64,000 bases of DNA from Peptoniphilus_A sp001811425 (GTDB lineage: Bacteria > Bacillota > Clostridia > Tissierellales > Peptoniphilaceae). The notes below the pieces were generated by a model that searched no databases, was not told the DNA's origin, and worked only from the letters and a program-made list of their open reading frames with translations. Below are positions 42,483 through 52,231 of the stretch, one piece after another. Positions within the stretch are counted from its first letter, which is position 1, and the number at the start of each line of letters is the position of its first letter. The position numbers and the translations under genes were made by a program. The DNA lies in NCBI RefSeq assembly GCF_001811425.1, contig NZ_KV804704.1:1-64000 (forward strand), read 5' to 3'.

Positions 42483-43529
42483 ATGAATATTATTGGAAAT
42501 GAAATTGCCTTTAAGACTTTTAGCTTTTTAAAGGTAAATGAAACTGAAATAAAAATCCCTGAAATTAAAGGGATCTTATATAGAGAAGTTGGAGAAAAAA
42601 ATCCAGGAGAAATTTCTGAATTTGAAAAAATAAAATATGGAATTTCAGAAGATGCACTAGAATTAAATAGAAAATATTTAAATTATTATAATTCTTACGA
42701 GGCAAAAGAAGGTGAAGAGAGAGAAGACTTTAAGTTATTTGAATTAGATGACGATTATTCTGAACTCTTTGATCTTCATCACATTCTTGCAGAAAAAAAT
42801 TCAAAATTAAAAGTAGTTTTAGACTACACATCTTCTGGTCAAGGTGAAAAATTTAGAAATTCTGTAATAAAAGTTCTTGCAAGGGAAAATTCTGAAGTAG
42901 AAGTTTTTGTCATTGCGAGAGATGATGACAAGTCTCTTGTCCTTGAATCCATTGGCATTTATACAGAAGATGGAGCAAAGGTAACTCTTCACCAATATGA
43001 ACTTGGAGCAGGAAAACTTTACACAAATTATAAGTGCGAGTTAATTGGAGAAAAGTCTCAGTCAATAGTAGATTCAATTTACTTTGGTCAAAGAGACGAG
43101 TATCTAAACATGAATTACGACATGATTCACAGGGGAAAGAAGACTGAGTCAGATATTTTGGTTAATGGAGCCTTAAAGGACAGAGCCTTTAAAAACTTTA
43201 AGTCAAACCTACAATTTATTGAAGGGGCGAGGGGTGCTGTTGGCTCAGAAGAAGAGTATTCAATTTTACTTGATGACACAGTTCATTCAGTGTCAGTGCC
43301 ACTAATGCTTGCCCACGAAGACGATGTAGTTGGCAATCACGCATCAAGTGCAGGTAAGCTTGACATGGACCAAATATTTTATTTAATGTCTAGGGGCATT
43401 AGCCACGAAGAAGCGGAAGCCTTAATAGTTGAATCCAAATTTTCTCGTGCAATTGACGCTCTTTCTGATGAAAAGTTGAGAGAAGAAGTTTGGGATTCAG
43501 TTAGGAAAATTATAAAGAGAGGAAATTAA
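42483..43529 (+). CDS. sufD: Fe-S cluster assembly protein SufD
   Basis: This 348-residue paralogue of SufB ends with the shared pattern HEDDVVGNHASSAGKLD then FYLMSRGISHEEAEAL. It pairs with SufB on SufC2. AGGTGAAAG precedes ATG 42483. Length is normal. Confidence 0.93.
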   Translation: MNIIGNEIAFKTFSFLKVNETEIKIPEIKGILYREVGEKNPGEISEFEKIKYGISEDALELNRKYLNYYNSYEAKEGEEREDFKLFELDDDYSELFDLHHILAEKNSKLKVVLDYTSSGQGEKFRNSVIKVLARENSEVEVFVIARDDDKSLVLESIGIYTEDGAKVTLHQYELGAGKLYTNYKCELIGEKSQSIVDSIYFGQRDEYLNMNYDMIHRGKKTESDILVNGALKDRAFKNFKSNLQFIEGARGAVGSEEEYSILLDDTVHSVSVPLMLAHEDDVVGNHASSAGKLDMDQIFYLMSRGISHEEAEALIVESKFSRAIDALSDEKLREEVWDSVRKIIKRGN

Positions 43530-43530
43530 T

Positions 43531-44772
43531 ATGTTTACAAAAAATGAAATTGAAGATATTAGAAAAGAGTTTCCCTTTTTAAAATTAAAGCCAAATGGTA
43601 AAGACATTGTCTACTTTGACAATGGAGCAACTACACAAAAGCCTCGTGAGATTATAGAAAATATAAAGAATTTTTATGAAAATGAAAATGGAAACCCTCA
43701 CAGGGGAGCTCACTATCTTGCCATGAAGTCCACAGAAGTTTATGAAGATGCAAGACAAAAGGTTGCTGACTTTGTGGGAGCAAAAAAGGCAAGTGAAATT
43801 GTATTTTTAAGAAATGCAACAGAAGCACTAAATTTAATTGCCTACTCCTATGGACTTAACAATTTAAGCCAGGGTGACGAAATTTTAATTTCAATAATGG
43901 AGCACCACTCAAACCTAGTTCCTTGGCAAGAAGTTGCCAAAAAAACTGGGGCAAAATTAAAATATTTATACATTGACGAGGACAAACAAATTCCTTTTTC
44001 TGAAATTGAAGAAAAAGTCACTGAAAAGACAAAAATTTTGTCAATAACAGGTGCATCCAATGTAGTTGGAACAAATCCAGACATTGAAAAAATTGTAAAA
44101 TATGCAAGAGAAAAGTCTCCTGCAAAAATTATTTTAGACGGTGCACAACTTGTTCCTCACAGAAAAGTAAATGTAAGCCAACTTGATGTTGACTTTCTTG
44201 CCTTTTCTGGTCACAAAATGTATTCTGCTCTAGGAATTGGCGTCCTTTATGGCAAAGAAAAGCTCTTAAATGAAATGGAACCCTTCCTATCAGGTGGCGA
44301 CATGATTGAATATGTTTACGAAGATAAGACAACTTTCTTAGATGCACCACAAAGGTTTGAAGCGGGAACTGCCAATGTTGAAGGGGCAGTAAACCTTGCA
44401 GCAGCCATTGACTTTATAAATAAGTATGGCATGGATAAAATTGACGAATACGAAAGATATTTAACTGACTATTGCTACGATAAATTAAAAAAATTAGATT
44501 ATCTTGAAGTTTACACAACAAGTAACAAAAACAGGGCGCCAGTTATATCTTTTAACTTTAAAGAAGCTCACCCTCACGATGTTGCATCAATTCTTGACAC
44601 TTTTGGCATTGCCATAAGATCGGGTCACCACTGTGCCCAACCACTTCACAGATTTTTGGGCTCAAACTTTTCTTGTAGAGCAAGTTTTGCGATTTATAAT
44701 ACAGTGGAAGAAATTGATTATTTCGTTGAACATCTTGAAGATGTAAGGAGGATTTTGGGAATTGAATCTTGA
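43531..44772 (+). CDS. sufS: Cysteine desulfurase SufS
   Basis: This 413-residue PLP enzyme removes sulfur from cysteine for cluster assembly. The PLP Lys lies in FSGHKMYSALGIG and the active Cys in RSGHHCAQPLH, with RASFAIYNT nearby, all typical of group II SufS. It works with the adjacent SufU, which overlaps its end by 11 bp. Confidence 0.94.
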   Translation: MFTKNEIEDIRKEFPFLKLKPNGKDIVYFDNGATTQKPREIIENIKNFYENENGNPHRGAHYLAMKSTEVYEDARQKVADFVGAKKASEIVFLRNATEALNLIAYSYGLNNLSQGDEILISIMEHHSNLVPWQEVAKKTGAKLKYLYIDEDKQIPFSEIEEKVTEKTKILSITGASNVVGTNPDIEKIVKYAREKSPAKIILDGAQLVPHRKVNVSQLDVDFLAFSGHKMYSALGIGVLYGKEKLLNEMEPFLSGGDMIEYVYEDKTTFLDAPQRFEAGTANVEGAVNLAAAIDFINKYGMDKIDEYERYLTDYCYDKLKKLDYLEVYTTSNKNRAPVISFNFKEAHPHDVASILDTFGIAIRSGHHCAQPLHRFLGSNFSCRASFAIYNTVEEIDYFVEHLEDVRRILGIES

Positions 44773-45217
44773 TAATATTTACACTGAATTAATTTTGGAG
44801 CATTCAAGAAATAAACACAATAGACATGAACTTGAGGATTACACTCACAAGGAACTTGGACACAATCCAAGTTGTGGCGATGAAATTACTCTTGAATTAA
44901 AAGTAAAAGATGGAATAATAGAAGACATTTCTTATACAGGTCATGGCTGTGCAATTTCACAAGCTTCTACATCAATAATGTGCGACAATTTAAAGGGCTT
45001 AAAGGTAGAAAAAGCCATTGAAAGGGCAAAAAAATTTATAGGAATGGTAAAGGGAGAAGTTACAGACCCCGATGAACTAGAAGATCTTGACGATGCCATT
45101 GCCTTTGAATCTATTAGCACACTTCCTGCCAGAGTTAAGTGCGCAGTCCTTTCCTGGTACACCTTAAAGGACATGTTAGAAAATAATAAAGAAGAAGGAT
45201 CTTTTATTCCATCATAA
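44762..45217 (+). CDS. sufU: Sulfur-transfer protein SufU (TTG start)
   Basis: This 151-residue zinc-dependent SufS partner has Cys residues in NPSCGDE, GHGCAIS and RVKCAVL, with Asp next to the first as zinc ligand. The TTG at 44762 gives the family start NLDNIYTELILEHS; AGGAGG lies 10 bp upstream inside sufS. No ATG is available nearby. Confidence 0.93.
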   Translation: MNLDNIYTELILEHSRNKHNRHELEDYTHKELGHNPSCGDEITLELKVKDGIIEDISYTGHGCAISQASTSIMCDNLKGLKVEKAIERAKKFIGMVKGEVTDPDELEDLDDAIAFESISTLPARVKCAVLSWYTLKDMLENNKEEGSFIPS

Positions 45218-45228
45218 GAGGTGATTAA

Positions 45229-45624
45229 ATGAAACTTTCTACAAAAGGCCGTTACGGTTTAATGGCAATGTATAATTTAAAGGAAAATATGGGCAAGGGT
45301 CCCATTGCACTAAAGGATATTGCAAAGGAAGAAAATTTATCTGAGTCTTACTTGGAGCAACTCTTCACACTCCTTAGGAAGGCTGACCTTGTGAAATCTA
45401 TAAGAGGAGCAGGCGGCGGCTATGTCCTTTCGAGAGACCCAAAGGAAATTGCAATAGGAGAAATAATAAATGCCCTTGAAGGGGACATGTCCCTTTCATG
45501 TTGCGACCTTGGCAAAAATTCCAATTGCGGCAAGCTTAAGGATTGTGCAACAAGAGATATTTTATCAAAACTTCAAGGACAAATTGAAGATGTAATGGAG
45601 TCCATGACTCTAGCAGACATGTGA
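45229..45624 (+). CDS. Rrf2-family transcriptional regulator (IscR-like)
   Basis: This 131-residue winged-helix regulator starts KLSTKGRYGLMAMY, has the recognition part LSESYLEQLFTLLRKADLVKSIRGAGGGY and four Cys near the C-terminus (CCDLGKNSNCGKLKDC) that could hold an Fe-S cluster. It probably adjusts suf/isc expression to cluster demand. AAGAGGTGA precedes ATG. Position between sufU and iscS supports this role. Confidence 0.9.
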   Translation: MKLSTKGRYGLMAMYNLKENMGKGPIALKDIAKEENLSESYLEQLFTLLRKADLVKSIRGAGGGYVLSRDPKEIAIGEIINALEGDMSLSCCDLGKNSNCGKLKDCATRDILSKLQGQIEDVMESMTLADM

Positions 45625-45631
45625 GGTTATT

Positions 45632-46759
45632 ATGATTTACATGGACAATGCTGCCACTACAAAAGTAACAGATAGTGTTCTTGATGCCATGCTTCCCTAT
45701 TTGAGAGAAAATTATGGGAATGCATCGGCAATTTATTCTCTGGGACAAAAATCTAGGGCAGCAATTGAAAATTCAAGAATAAAAATTGCAGAAATTTTAA
45801 AAACTAAGCCCAGTGAAATTTATTTTACCTCATCAGGTACTGAGTCAGACAACTGGGTTATAAAAGAATCATTGAATCCAAGGGAAAAACATCATATAAT
45901 ATCATCAAGGATAGAACATCCAGCTATTTTAAATTCACTTAAGGCAGTAAAGAGATTGGGTAGTGATTACTCTCTGATTTCTGTTGACCAAGAAGGTTTT
46001 GTCAATTTAGATGAATTAAGTGAAAAAATTAGGGACAATACAAAATTAATTTCCATTATGTTTGCCAACAATGAAATAGGAACTATAGAGCCCATAGAAG
46101 AAATTTCAAAAATTGCTGGCGAGAAAAATATTTTACTGCACACAGATGCAGTGCAAGCCATGGGCAATATTAAATTTAACCTAAAGGATTTAAATGTAGA
46201 CATGCTTTCTATATCAGGTCACAAACTTGGAGCACCCAAGGGAATAGGAATTTTATATATCAAAGAGGGTACTGAAATTTCTCCCTTCATAAATGGTGGA
46301 GAACAAGAAAGAGGCATGAGAGCCTCCACAGAAAATGTGGCATCAATTGTTGGCATAGGAAGGGCTCTAGAAGATGCCTACGCCAATATTGACGCGAACA
46401 TAGACTACACAAGAGATTTAAGAGATTATACTATTGAAAAACTTTTAAACATTGATGGAATTATTTTAAATGGTCCAAGAGAGAAGAGACTTCCTGGAAA
46501 TATTAATATCACTTTAAAGGATACTAAGCCACAAACTATGGTGCAGTACCTAGATATGTATGATATATGTGTTTCCTCTGGATCTGCTTGTGCAGCAGGA
46601 AGTATAAATCCATCCCATGTCCTTAGGGCAATTGGAAGAAGCGAAGAAGATTCTCTTTCCATGCTTAGGCTTTCCCTTAATCACAACAACACAAGGGAAG
46701 AATGTGACTATGTAGTGGAAAAGATAAGCCAAGGGATGAAAAAGTTCAAGAACAGGTGA
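45632..46759 (+). CDS. Cysteine desulfurase, IscS/NifS family
   Basis: This 375-residue group I PLP enzyme has the PLP Lys in ISGHKLGAPKGIG and the catalytic Cys in SSGSACAAG within the flexible loop. It is distinct from SufS and may serve tRNA thiolation. The gene begins 7 bp after the Rrf2 gene and ends 4 bp before the next. The start codon is ATG 45632. Confidence 0.92.
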   Translation: MIYMDNAATTKVTDSVLDAMLPYLRENYGNASAIYSLGQKSRAAIENSRIKIAEILKTKPSEIYFTSSGTESDNWVIKESLNPREKHHIISSRIEHPAILNSLKAVKRLGSDYSLISVDQEGFVNLDELSEKIRDNTKLISIMFANNEIGTIEPIEEISKIAGEKNILLHTDAVQAMGNIKFNLKDLNVDMLSISGHKLGAPKGIGILYIKEGTEISPFINGGEQERGMRASTENVASIVGIGRALEDAYANIDANIDYTRDLRDYTIEKLLNIDGIILNGPREKRLPGNINITLKDTKPQTMVQYLDMYDICVSSGSACAAGSINPSHVLRAIGRSEEDSLSMLRLSLNHNNTREECDYVVEKISQGMKKFKNR

Positions 46760-46763
46760 TAAT

Positions 46764-48047
46764 ATGTTGGAACAAATTTCCGGTAATGCTGCGAGATTTA
46801 TGATTTACGCCCTGGCAATATTATCTATTCTCCTAATATTTTTGGCGATTTACTACCTAGTAAATATAGGAAATAGATATATTGAAGGCAAAAAGAGAAT
46901 AAGCATAGATCTGCAATTAATTACAAAAATATTCATAGGGATTTTAATTCTCTATTTAATAACCATAATTTTTAATAAATTTTCAATTTTGGGCTACACT
47001 CTTTCCTCAATTATTATTGCAATTATTTTTGCCTACATAATTGATCCCATAGTAAATTTTTTGGAGAGGAAGGGCGTAAAGAGACAGTTTGGAGTAATAA
47101 TAGTTTATATTTCAGTATTTTTAATCTTTGCAATTTTAATAATTTCTGTTATTCCAAAAACTATTAACGAAATTTCAAATTTGCTCACTAGCTTGCCAGG
47201 AATGGTTGATACCTTGACTAAAAATGTAAATAATTTCTTGACAGAAATTTTTGCTAAGTTTAACATAGAGCTTCCTGAAAACTTTATAGATGTATACAAG
47301 GAGTCAAATCCAAAGGTAGAAGGAGATGTTGAGACACCACAAATCGTCTCAAATATTTTAAACTCCATGACAAAAACCATTAATGACCTAGTTGCAAAGG
47401 CACAGGGTTCACTAATGGGTTCACTTTCTGGACTTTTCTCTAAGGTCTATGGAGCTTTGACATCTGCCTTTAGGCTTGTCCTAATAATTATTTTTTCCTT
47501 CTACTTTTCAGTGGACAAGGAAAAATTCACCCTCAAAGTAAAAAAGTCAATTCCAAATAAATACAGAGACGACCTTGCATTTTTGGCTAATAGAATTGAT
47601 GTGGCCCTCCAACAATTTATTAGGGGAAGAATGCTCATGGCAATCTTCGTAGGAATCCTAACTATGATTTATCTATTGATTCTAAGAGTAGACTTTGCCA
47701 TAATCATTGGACTCATAACCTGCGTTGCAGATATTATTCCTTATGTTGGACCACTGCTCGGATGTGTTCCTGCAGTATTATTTGCCCTAGTGGATTCTCC
47801 AGCTAAGGCCTTCTGGGTACTAGTTCTCTTCTTAGTAGTTCAATGGGTAGAAAACAATATACTTGCTCCAAAACTTATTGGAGACAGCACAGGGCTTAAC
47901 CCACTACTAATTTTAATTTCAATAATCATAGGTGGGGGGATCTTTGGTGTATGGGGAATGGTAATCTCCGTTCCGATAACATCAATTATCTGTATTCTAA
48001 TTGATTTTGCAAAAATAAAATACAATGACAGATATAGCTCTAATTGA
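46764..48047 (+). CDS. AI-2E family transporter
   Basis: This 427-residue membrane protein has about eight helices, including an extra N-terminal pair. The C-terminal patterns (GRMLMAIFVGILTMIYLLIL, ADIIPYVGPLLGCVPA, VVQWVENNILAPKLIGDSTGLNP) are those of the AI-2 exporter-like (PerM/YrrI) family. Relatives transport AI-2 or act as Na+/H+ antiporters. A position before alaS is also seen in B. subtilis (yrrI). The alaS promoter overlaps its stop codon. Confidence 0.9.
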   Translation: MLEQISGNAARFMIYALAILSILLIFLAIYYLVNIGNRYIEGKKRISIDLQLITKIFIGILILYLITIIFNKFSILGYTLSSIIIAIIFAYIIDPIVNFLERKGVKRQFGVIIVYISVFLIFAILIISVIPKTINEISNLLTSLPGMVDTLTKNVNNFLTEIFAKFNIELPENFIDVYKESNPKVEGDVETPQIVSNILNSMTKTINDLVAKAQGSLMGSLSGLFSKVYGALTSAFRLVLIIIFSFYFSVDKEKFTLKVKKSIPNKYRDDLAFLANRIDVALQQFIRGRMLMAIFVGILTMIYLLILRVDFAIIIGLITCVADIIPYVGPLLGCVPAVLFALVDSPAKAFWVLVLFLVVQWVENNILAPKLIGDSTGLNPLLILISIIIGGGIFGVWGMVISVPITSIICILIDFAKIKYNDRYSSN

Positions 48048-48072
48048 CAATCATATTCTTTATAATTATAAT
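48044..48072 (+). promoter_or_regulatory. Consensus promoter of alaS
   Basis: TTGACA (48044-48049), 17 bp, TATAAT (48067-48072): a perfect match whose -35 contains the stop codon of the preceding gene. Start expected at about 48079. Confidence 0.85.
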
Positions 48073-48081
48073 ATTTATAGC

Positions 48082-48110
48082 ACATCCTCCCAGGGTATGG
48101 GAGGATTTTT
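48082..48110 (+). terminator. Terminator-like hairpin at the 5' end of the alaS transcript
   Basis: ATCCTCCCA-GGGTA-TGGGAGGAT followed by five T. It can end the upstream transcript, but because the alaS start site lies just before it, it would also form in the first bases of alaS mRNA. Confidence 0.7.
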
Positions 48111-48124
48111 AATAGGAGTTGTAT

Positions 48125-50740
48125 ATGAAATATTTAGGTTTACACGATATAAGAACTGAATTTTTAAAATTTTTTGAATCAAAGGATCATTTAATACTAC
48201 CAAGTTTTTCACTAATTCCAAAAAATGACAAATCATTACTTTTAATTGGAGCTGGTATGGCGCCAATGAAAAAATTCTTCACTGGAGAAGAAATTCCACC
48301 TGCAAAGAGAGTTACTACTTGCCAAAAATGTATTAGAACTGGCGACATAGACAATGTAGGTTTAACAGATAGACACGCAACATTTTTTGAAATGCTTGGC
48401 AATTTTTCCTTTGGAGATTATTTCAAGCACGAAGTAATACCTTGGGCTTGGGAATTTTTGACAGTTAATCTTGAAATTCCAAAGGAAGATCTTTGGGTTA
48501 CAGTTTATAAAGATGACGACGAAGCCTACAACATTTGGAAAGATGTAATAGGAATACCTGAAGAAAAAATAATTAGACTTGGTAAAGATGATAACTTCTG
48601 GGAGCTTGAAGTTGGTCCATCTGGTCCTTGTTCAGAAATTTATGTAGATAGAGGTCTTGAATACGGATCAGCTGACGAAAGACCTGGTGGAGAAGGCGAC
48701 AGATTTATCGAAGTTTGGAACTTAGTTTTCACTCAATTTGATAAGGACGAAGAAGGAAACTACAATCCACTTTCACATCCAAATATTGATACAGGAATGG
48801 GACTTGAAAGAATTGCCACAGTTCTACAAAGGACTGACAATATTTTTGAAATTGACGCAATCAAGGACATTATCGGCGAAATTGCAAAAATTTCAGGTAA
48901 AAAATATGGAGAAGACAAAAAGGCAGACATCTCCTTTAGAGTTATAACAGACCACATTAGGGCTATGACTTTTATGATTTCTGACACAATTGTGCCTTCA
49001 AATGAAGGTAGAGGCTATGTCCTAAGAAGACTTATAAGAAGAGCAGCAAGACATGGAAGAAAACTTGGCATAGAGAGAGCCTTCCTTTATGAAATTGCAG
49101 ACATGGTAATGGACTCTTGGGGAGATCAATACAAGGAACTAAAGGAAAATAGAAAGTCCATTAAGGAAATAATCAGAAGAGAAGAAGAAAAATTCTTAGA
49201 AACTATTGATGATGGTCTTGTAAGACTTAATGCCAACATCGAAGAAATGAAGGCAAGTGGTGAAAAGCTACTTGATGGCAAAAAAGCTTTCAAACTTTAC
49301 GACACTTACGGCTTCCCAATTGACTTGACAGAAGAAATCTTAAAAGAAGAAGGTTTCGATGTTGACATGGCAGGCTTTGAAGCTGAAATGGAAGATCAAA
49401 AGAGAAGAGCTAGAGAAGCAAGAGAGGACAAGAACATTGGCTGGGCTAACCAAGACAACAAGCACCTATTTGAAGGTCTTTCTAACGAGTTCTTGGGCTA
49501 CGAAAAAAATGAGTGTCAGGGAAATATTATAAGAATAATTTCTGATGAGGACGAAATTGTGGACTCCATAAATGAGGGTGAAAGAGGCATTGTCATCTTA
49601 GACAAGACTACTTTCTACGGCGAAAGCGGTGGACAAGTAGGCGATACTGGAGAAATTATTTCTGATAAATTTAAGTTAAAAGTTACAGACACTAAAAAGA
49701 CTAAGGATGGACTTCACCTTCACCTTGTAGAAGTTGAAGAAGGAAAGCTAGAAAAAGCTTCTGTCAAGGCTATTATAGATGTAGGAAGAAGAAATAATAT
49801 AAGACGAAACCACTCTGTAACCCACCTACTTCACAGAGCCCTTAAAGATGTTTTAGGTAATCATGTAAACCAAGCTGGATCACTAGTAATGCCAGACAGA
49901 ATGAGATTTGACTTCTCACACTTTGAAGCAATGTCTAAAGAAGAAATTGAAGAAGTTGAAAAAATTGTAAATGAAAAGATTTTTGAAGGTCTTCCAGTTG
50001 AAACTAAGCTTACAAACTTAAATGAAGCAAAGGAAATGGGAGCTATTGGTTTATTTGAAGACAAGTATCATGACGAAGTTAGAGTTCTTTCTATGGGAGA
50101 TTACTCACGTGAACTTTGCGGTGGTACTCATGTTTCCAACACTTCTGAAATTTCCATGTTTAAAATCCTATCTGAAAGTGGTATAAGTAACGGTATTAGA
50201 AGAATTGAAGCTATTACTGGTCCTGCTGTTTTGAAATATTTAAATGAACTTAAGGATGAACAAGAAGAAATAGCTAGGGAACTAAAGTCTAATAAAGAAG
50301 AAATTTTACAAAAGATAAAATTAAATATTAAGAGCCTAAAGGAAGCAAATAAAGAAATTGAAAAACTTGAACACGACATGGCTAAGGATCAAATTTCTGG
50401 TATTTTGGATGCAGTTAAAAATAAAAATGGCATAAATTATGTCATCAAAAAATTTGAGGGAGTAGATGTAAATACTCTTCGTGACTTGGCTGATGAAGTG
50501 AGAAATAAAGTTGGTTCAGTTGTTGTTTTATTTGCAACAGTAAATGAAGGCAAACTTAACTTTGTATGTGCAGTTTCAAGAGACTTAGTTGAAAAGAAAA
50601 TTGCCGCAGGCAAAATTATAAAAGAAATCGCAAAAGTTGCTGGCGGTGGCGGCGGCGGAAGGCCTGACATGGCAACTGCTGGTGCCAAGGACATAAATAA
50701 AGTAGAGGAAGCTCTAAACAAGCTAAGCGAGCTTTTATAA
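48125..50740 (+). CDS. alaS: Alanyl-tRNA synthetase
   Basis: This 871-residue class II enzyme charges tRNA-Ala. It has a catalytic domain (1-460, with motif 2 region PSGPCSE), an editing domain (HSVTHLLHRAL with HxxxH, and CGGTHV) and the C-terminal DHHA1 domain (GGGGGGRPDMATAGAKD). ATG 48125 lies 6 bp after AGGAG; the TTG at 48119 would be too close. No T-box precedes it. Confidence 0.95.
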   Translation: MKYLGLHDIRTEFLKFFESKDHLILPSFSLIPKNDKSLLLIGAGMAPMKKFFTGEEIPPAKRVTTCQKCIRTGDIDNVGLTDRHATFFEMLGNFSFGDYFKHEVIPWAWEFLTVNLEIPKEDLWVTVYKDDDEAYNIWKDVIGIPEEKIIRLGKDDNFWELEVGPSGPCSEIYVDRGLEYGSADERPGGEGDRFIEVWNLVFTQFDKDEEGNYNPLSHPNIDTGMGLERIATVLQRTDNIFEIDAIKDIIGEIAKISGKKYGEDKKADISFRVITDHIRAMTFMISDTIVPSNEGRGYVLRRLIRRAARHGRKLGIERAFLYEIADMVMDSWGDQYKELKENRKSIKEIIRREEEKFLETIDDGLVRLNANIEEMKASGEKLLDGKKAFKLYDTYGFPIDLTEEILKEEGFDVDMAGFEAEMEDQKRRAREAREDKNIGWANQDNKHLFEGLSNEFLGYEKNECQGNIIRIISDEDEIVDSINEGERGIVILDKTTFYGESGGQVGDTGEIISDKFKLKVTDTKKTKDGLHLHLVEVEEGKLEKASVKAIIDVGRRNNIRRNHSVTHLLHRALKDVLGNHVNQAGSLVMPDRMRFDFSHFEAMSKEEIEEVEKIVNEKIFEGLPVETKLTNLNEAKEMGAIGLFEDKYHDEVRVLSMGDYSRELCGGTHVSNTSEISMFKILSESGISNGIRRIEAITGPAVLKYLNELKDEQEEIARELKSNKEEILQKIKLNIKSLKEANKEIEKLEHDMAKDQISGILDAVKNKNGINYVIKKFEGVDVNTLRDLADEVRNKVGSVVVLFATVNEGKLNFVCAVSRDLVEKKIAAGKIIKEIAKVAGGGGGGRPDMATAGAKDINKVEEALNKLSELL

Positions 50741-50787
50741 TATTATCAAAATAGATATTTTATGATATAATCTATTTGGAGGTAATT

Positions 50788-51042
50788 ATGGATCAAAACA
50801 ATAATACACAAATTTTTGAAAAAAGCAGTTTGGAACAAGAGAGAATTAAGAGTGTTTTAAAGGTTGTTTATAATGCTCTAGAAGAAAAGGGTTATAATCC
50901 TTCTGACCAAATTATTGGATATATATTATCAGGCGATCCCACATATATTACAAGCCATGATAATGCAAGATCCATGATACAAGAAGTAGAGCGTGATGAG
51001 CTTTTACAAGAGATGTTAAAAGTTTATTTAGAAAAGATTTGA
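50788..51042 (+). CDS. IreB family regulatory phosphoprotein (UPF0297)
   Basis: This 84-residue protein of the IreB/YrzL family includes VVYNALEEKGYNPSDQIIGYILSGDPTYIT. In enterococci, IreB is a substrate of the Ser/Thr kinase IreK and affects cephalosporin resistance. It sits between alaS and ruvX, as in B. subtilis. ATG 50788 lies 5 bp after GGAGG. TATAAT at 50766-50771 may supply a promoter. Confidence 0.92.
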   Translation: MDQNNNTQIFEKSSLEQERIKSVLKVVYNALEEKGYNPSDQIIGYILSGDPTYITSHDNARSMIQEVERDELLQEMLKVYLEKI

Positions 51043-51064
51043 GATGGCTAGACCATCTCTTTTA
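51040..51064 (+). terminator. Weak terminator after the IreB gene
   Basis: GAGATGG-CTAGA-CCATCTC followed by TTTT. The short T tract suggests partial readthrough into ruvX. Confidence 0.6.
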
Positions 51065-51099
51065 CATATTATATATGTACCTGTAAAGGTTGTGGTTAT

Positions 51100-51516
51100 A
51101 TGAATAGAGTTCTAGGCCTTGATGTTGGCGATGTATGGATTGGAGTAGCTATATCAGATGCTTTAATGCTTACAGCCCAACCTCTTGTGACAATTAAGAG
51201 AGAGTCAAATAAGATAGCCTATGATAAAATTCATGACATAATAAAAGAAAATAATGTAGAAAAAATAGTGGTAGGTCTTCCAAAGAACATGAACAATACT
51301 ATTGGGCCACAAAGTGAAAAGGTCATGAAGTTCGCAGAAAAATTGAAGAATAAATTTAATGTTGAAATTGAGTATGTTGACGAGAGAATGACAACTTTAA
51401 TGGCAGAACAAGTTTTAATAGAGGGTTCTGTTCGCAGAGAAAATAGAAAAAAATATATAGATAAAATTGCAGCCACATACATTCTGCAATCCTATCTGGA
51501 TAGATTTAATTTATAG
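51100..51516 (+). CDS. ruvX: Holliday junction resolvase-like / pre-16S rRNA nuclease RuvX (YqgF)
   Basis: This 138-residue RNase-H-like protein begins RVLGLDVGDVWIGVAISD and has the VVGLPKNMNNTIG and YVDERMTT motifs with conserved acidic residues. Relatives process the 5' end of 16S rRNA. It continues the conserved alaS-ireB-ruvX order. Confidence 0.93.
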   Translation: MNRVLGLDVGDVWIGVAISDALMLTAQPLVTIKRESNKIAYDKIHDIIKENNVEKIVVGLPKNMNNTIGPQSEKVMKFAEKLKNKFNVEIEYVDERMTTLMAEQVLIEGSVRRENRKKYIDKIAATYILQSYLDRFNL

Positions 51517-51524
51517 GTGATAAA

Positions 51525-51764
51525 ATGGATAAAATAAAATTATATGATGAAGATGGCGTTGAAGTTGAATTTTTTGTTGACGCAAAATTTTCAATTGATG
51601 ACACAGACTATGTTGCACTCTATACAGATGAAGAAGAGCCAGAAATCTATATATTAAAAGTGATAGAAGATGAAAATGGTGATGAGCTTTTTGCTGGCAT
51701 CGATGACGATGAACTTGAAGAAGCAAAAAAAGCCTATGAAGAACTTTTAGACGAATTAGAATAG
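51525..51764 (+). CDS. DUF1292 family protein (YrzB-like)
   Basis: This 79-residue acidic protein (core YVALYTDEEEPEIYILKV) matches DUF1292 and follows ruvX as yrzB follows yrrK in B. subtilis. Function is unknown. A TAGGTGATAAAATG start context links it to ruvX. Confidence 0.9.
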   Translation: MDKIKLYDEDGVEVEFFVDAKFSIDDTDYVALYTDEEEPEIYILKVIEDENGDELFAGIDDDELEEAKKAYEELLDELE

Positions 51765-51772
51765 GTGATATT

Positions 51773-52231
51773 ATGGATATAAATATTGATCCTGTTAAGA
51801 AAATCTTAAAAGACAAGGGTTACAAATACACAAAACAAAGAGCTAAGGTTTACGAAATCTTTTTGGACAATAAGGATAAACACATGACTACTGAAGAAGT
51901 TTTTAATTTAGTTGCAAAGAAAGATCCTGAAATGGGTATTGCAACTATTTATAGGACTGTCCAATTATTTCACAAGCTTGGCGTATTAGATCAAATTGTA
52001 TTTGACGACAACATTGTAAGATATGAACTTAGAGTCCCAAGTGAAGGTCATAGACACCATCATCTTGTCTGCATAAATTGCGGAAAAGTCGAAGAAGTTG
52101 ATATCGACAATTTAAATGAACTAGAAGCCGAAATTGAAAAAGAAAAGAATTTTAAGATAGTTGACCACACTCTAAAATTTATGGGTTATTGCGAAGACTG
52201 CCGCCACAAATTTGAGGAGAAGGCAAATTAA
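51773..52231 (+). CDS. Fur-family transcriptional regulator
   Basis: This 152-residue protein has an N-terminal winged helix (KYTKQRAKVYEIFLDN, GIATIYRTVQLFHKLG) and a C-terminal dimerisation domain with the metal site HRHHHLVCINCGK and a second CxxC (CEDC) forming a structural zinc site. It could be Fur, PerR or Zur; the residues visible do not decide. Its stop overlaps the RNase J start by one base. Confidence 0.92.
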   Translation: MDINIDPVKKILKDKGYKYTKQRAKVYEIFLDNKDKHMTTEEVFNLVAKKDPEMGIATIYRTVQLFHKLGVLDQIVFDDNIVRYELRVPSEGHRHHHLVCINCGKVEEVDIDNLNELEAEIEKEKNFKIVDHTLKFMGYCEDCRHKFEEKAN

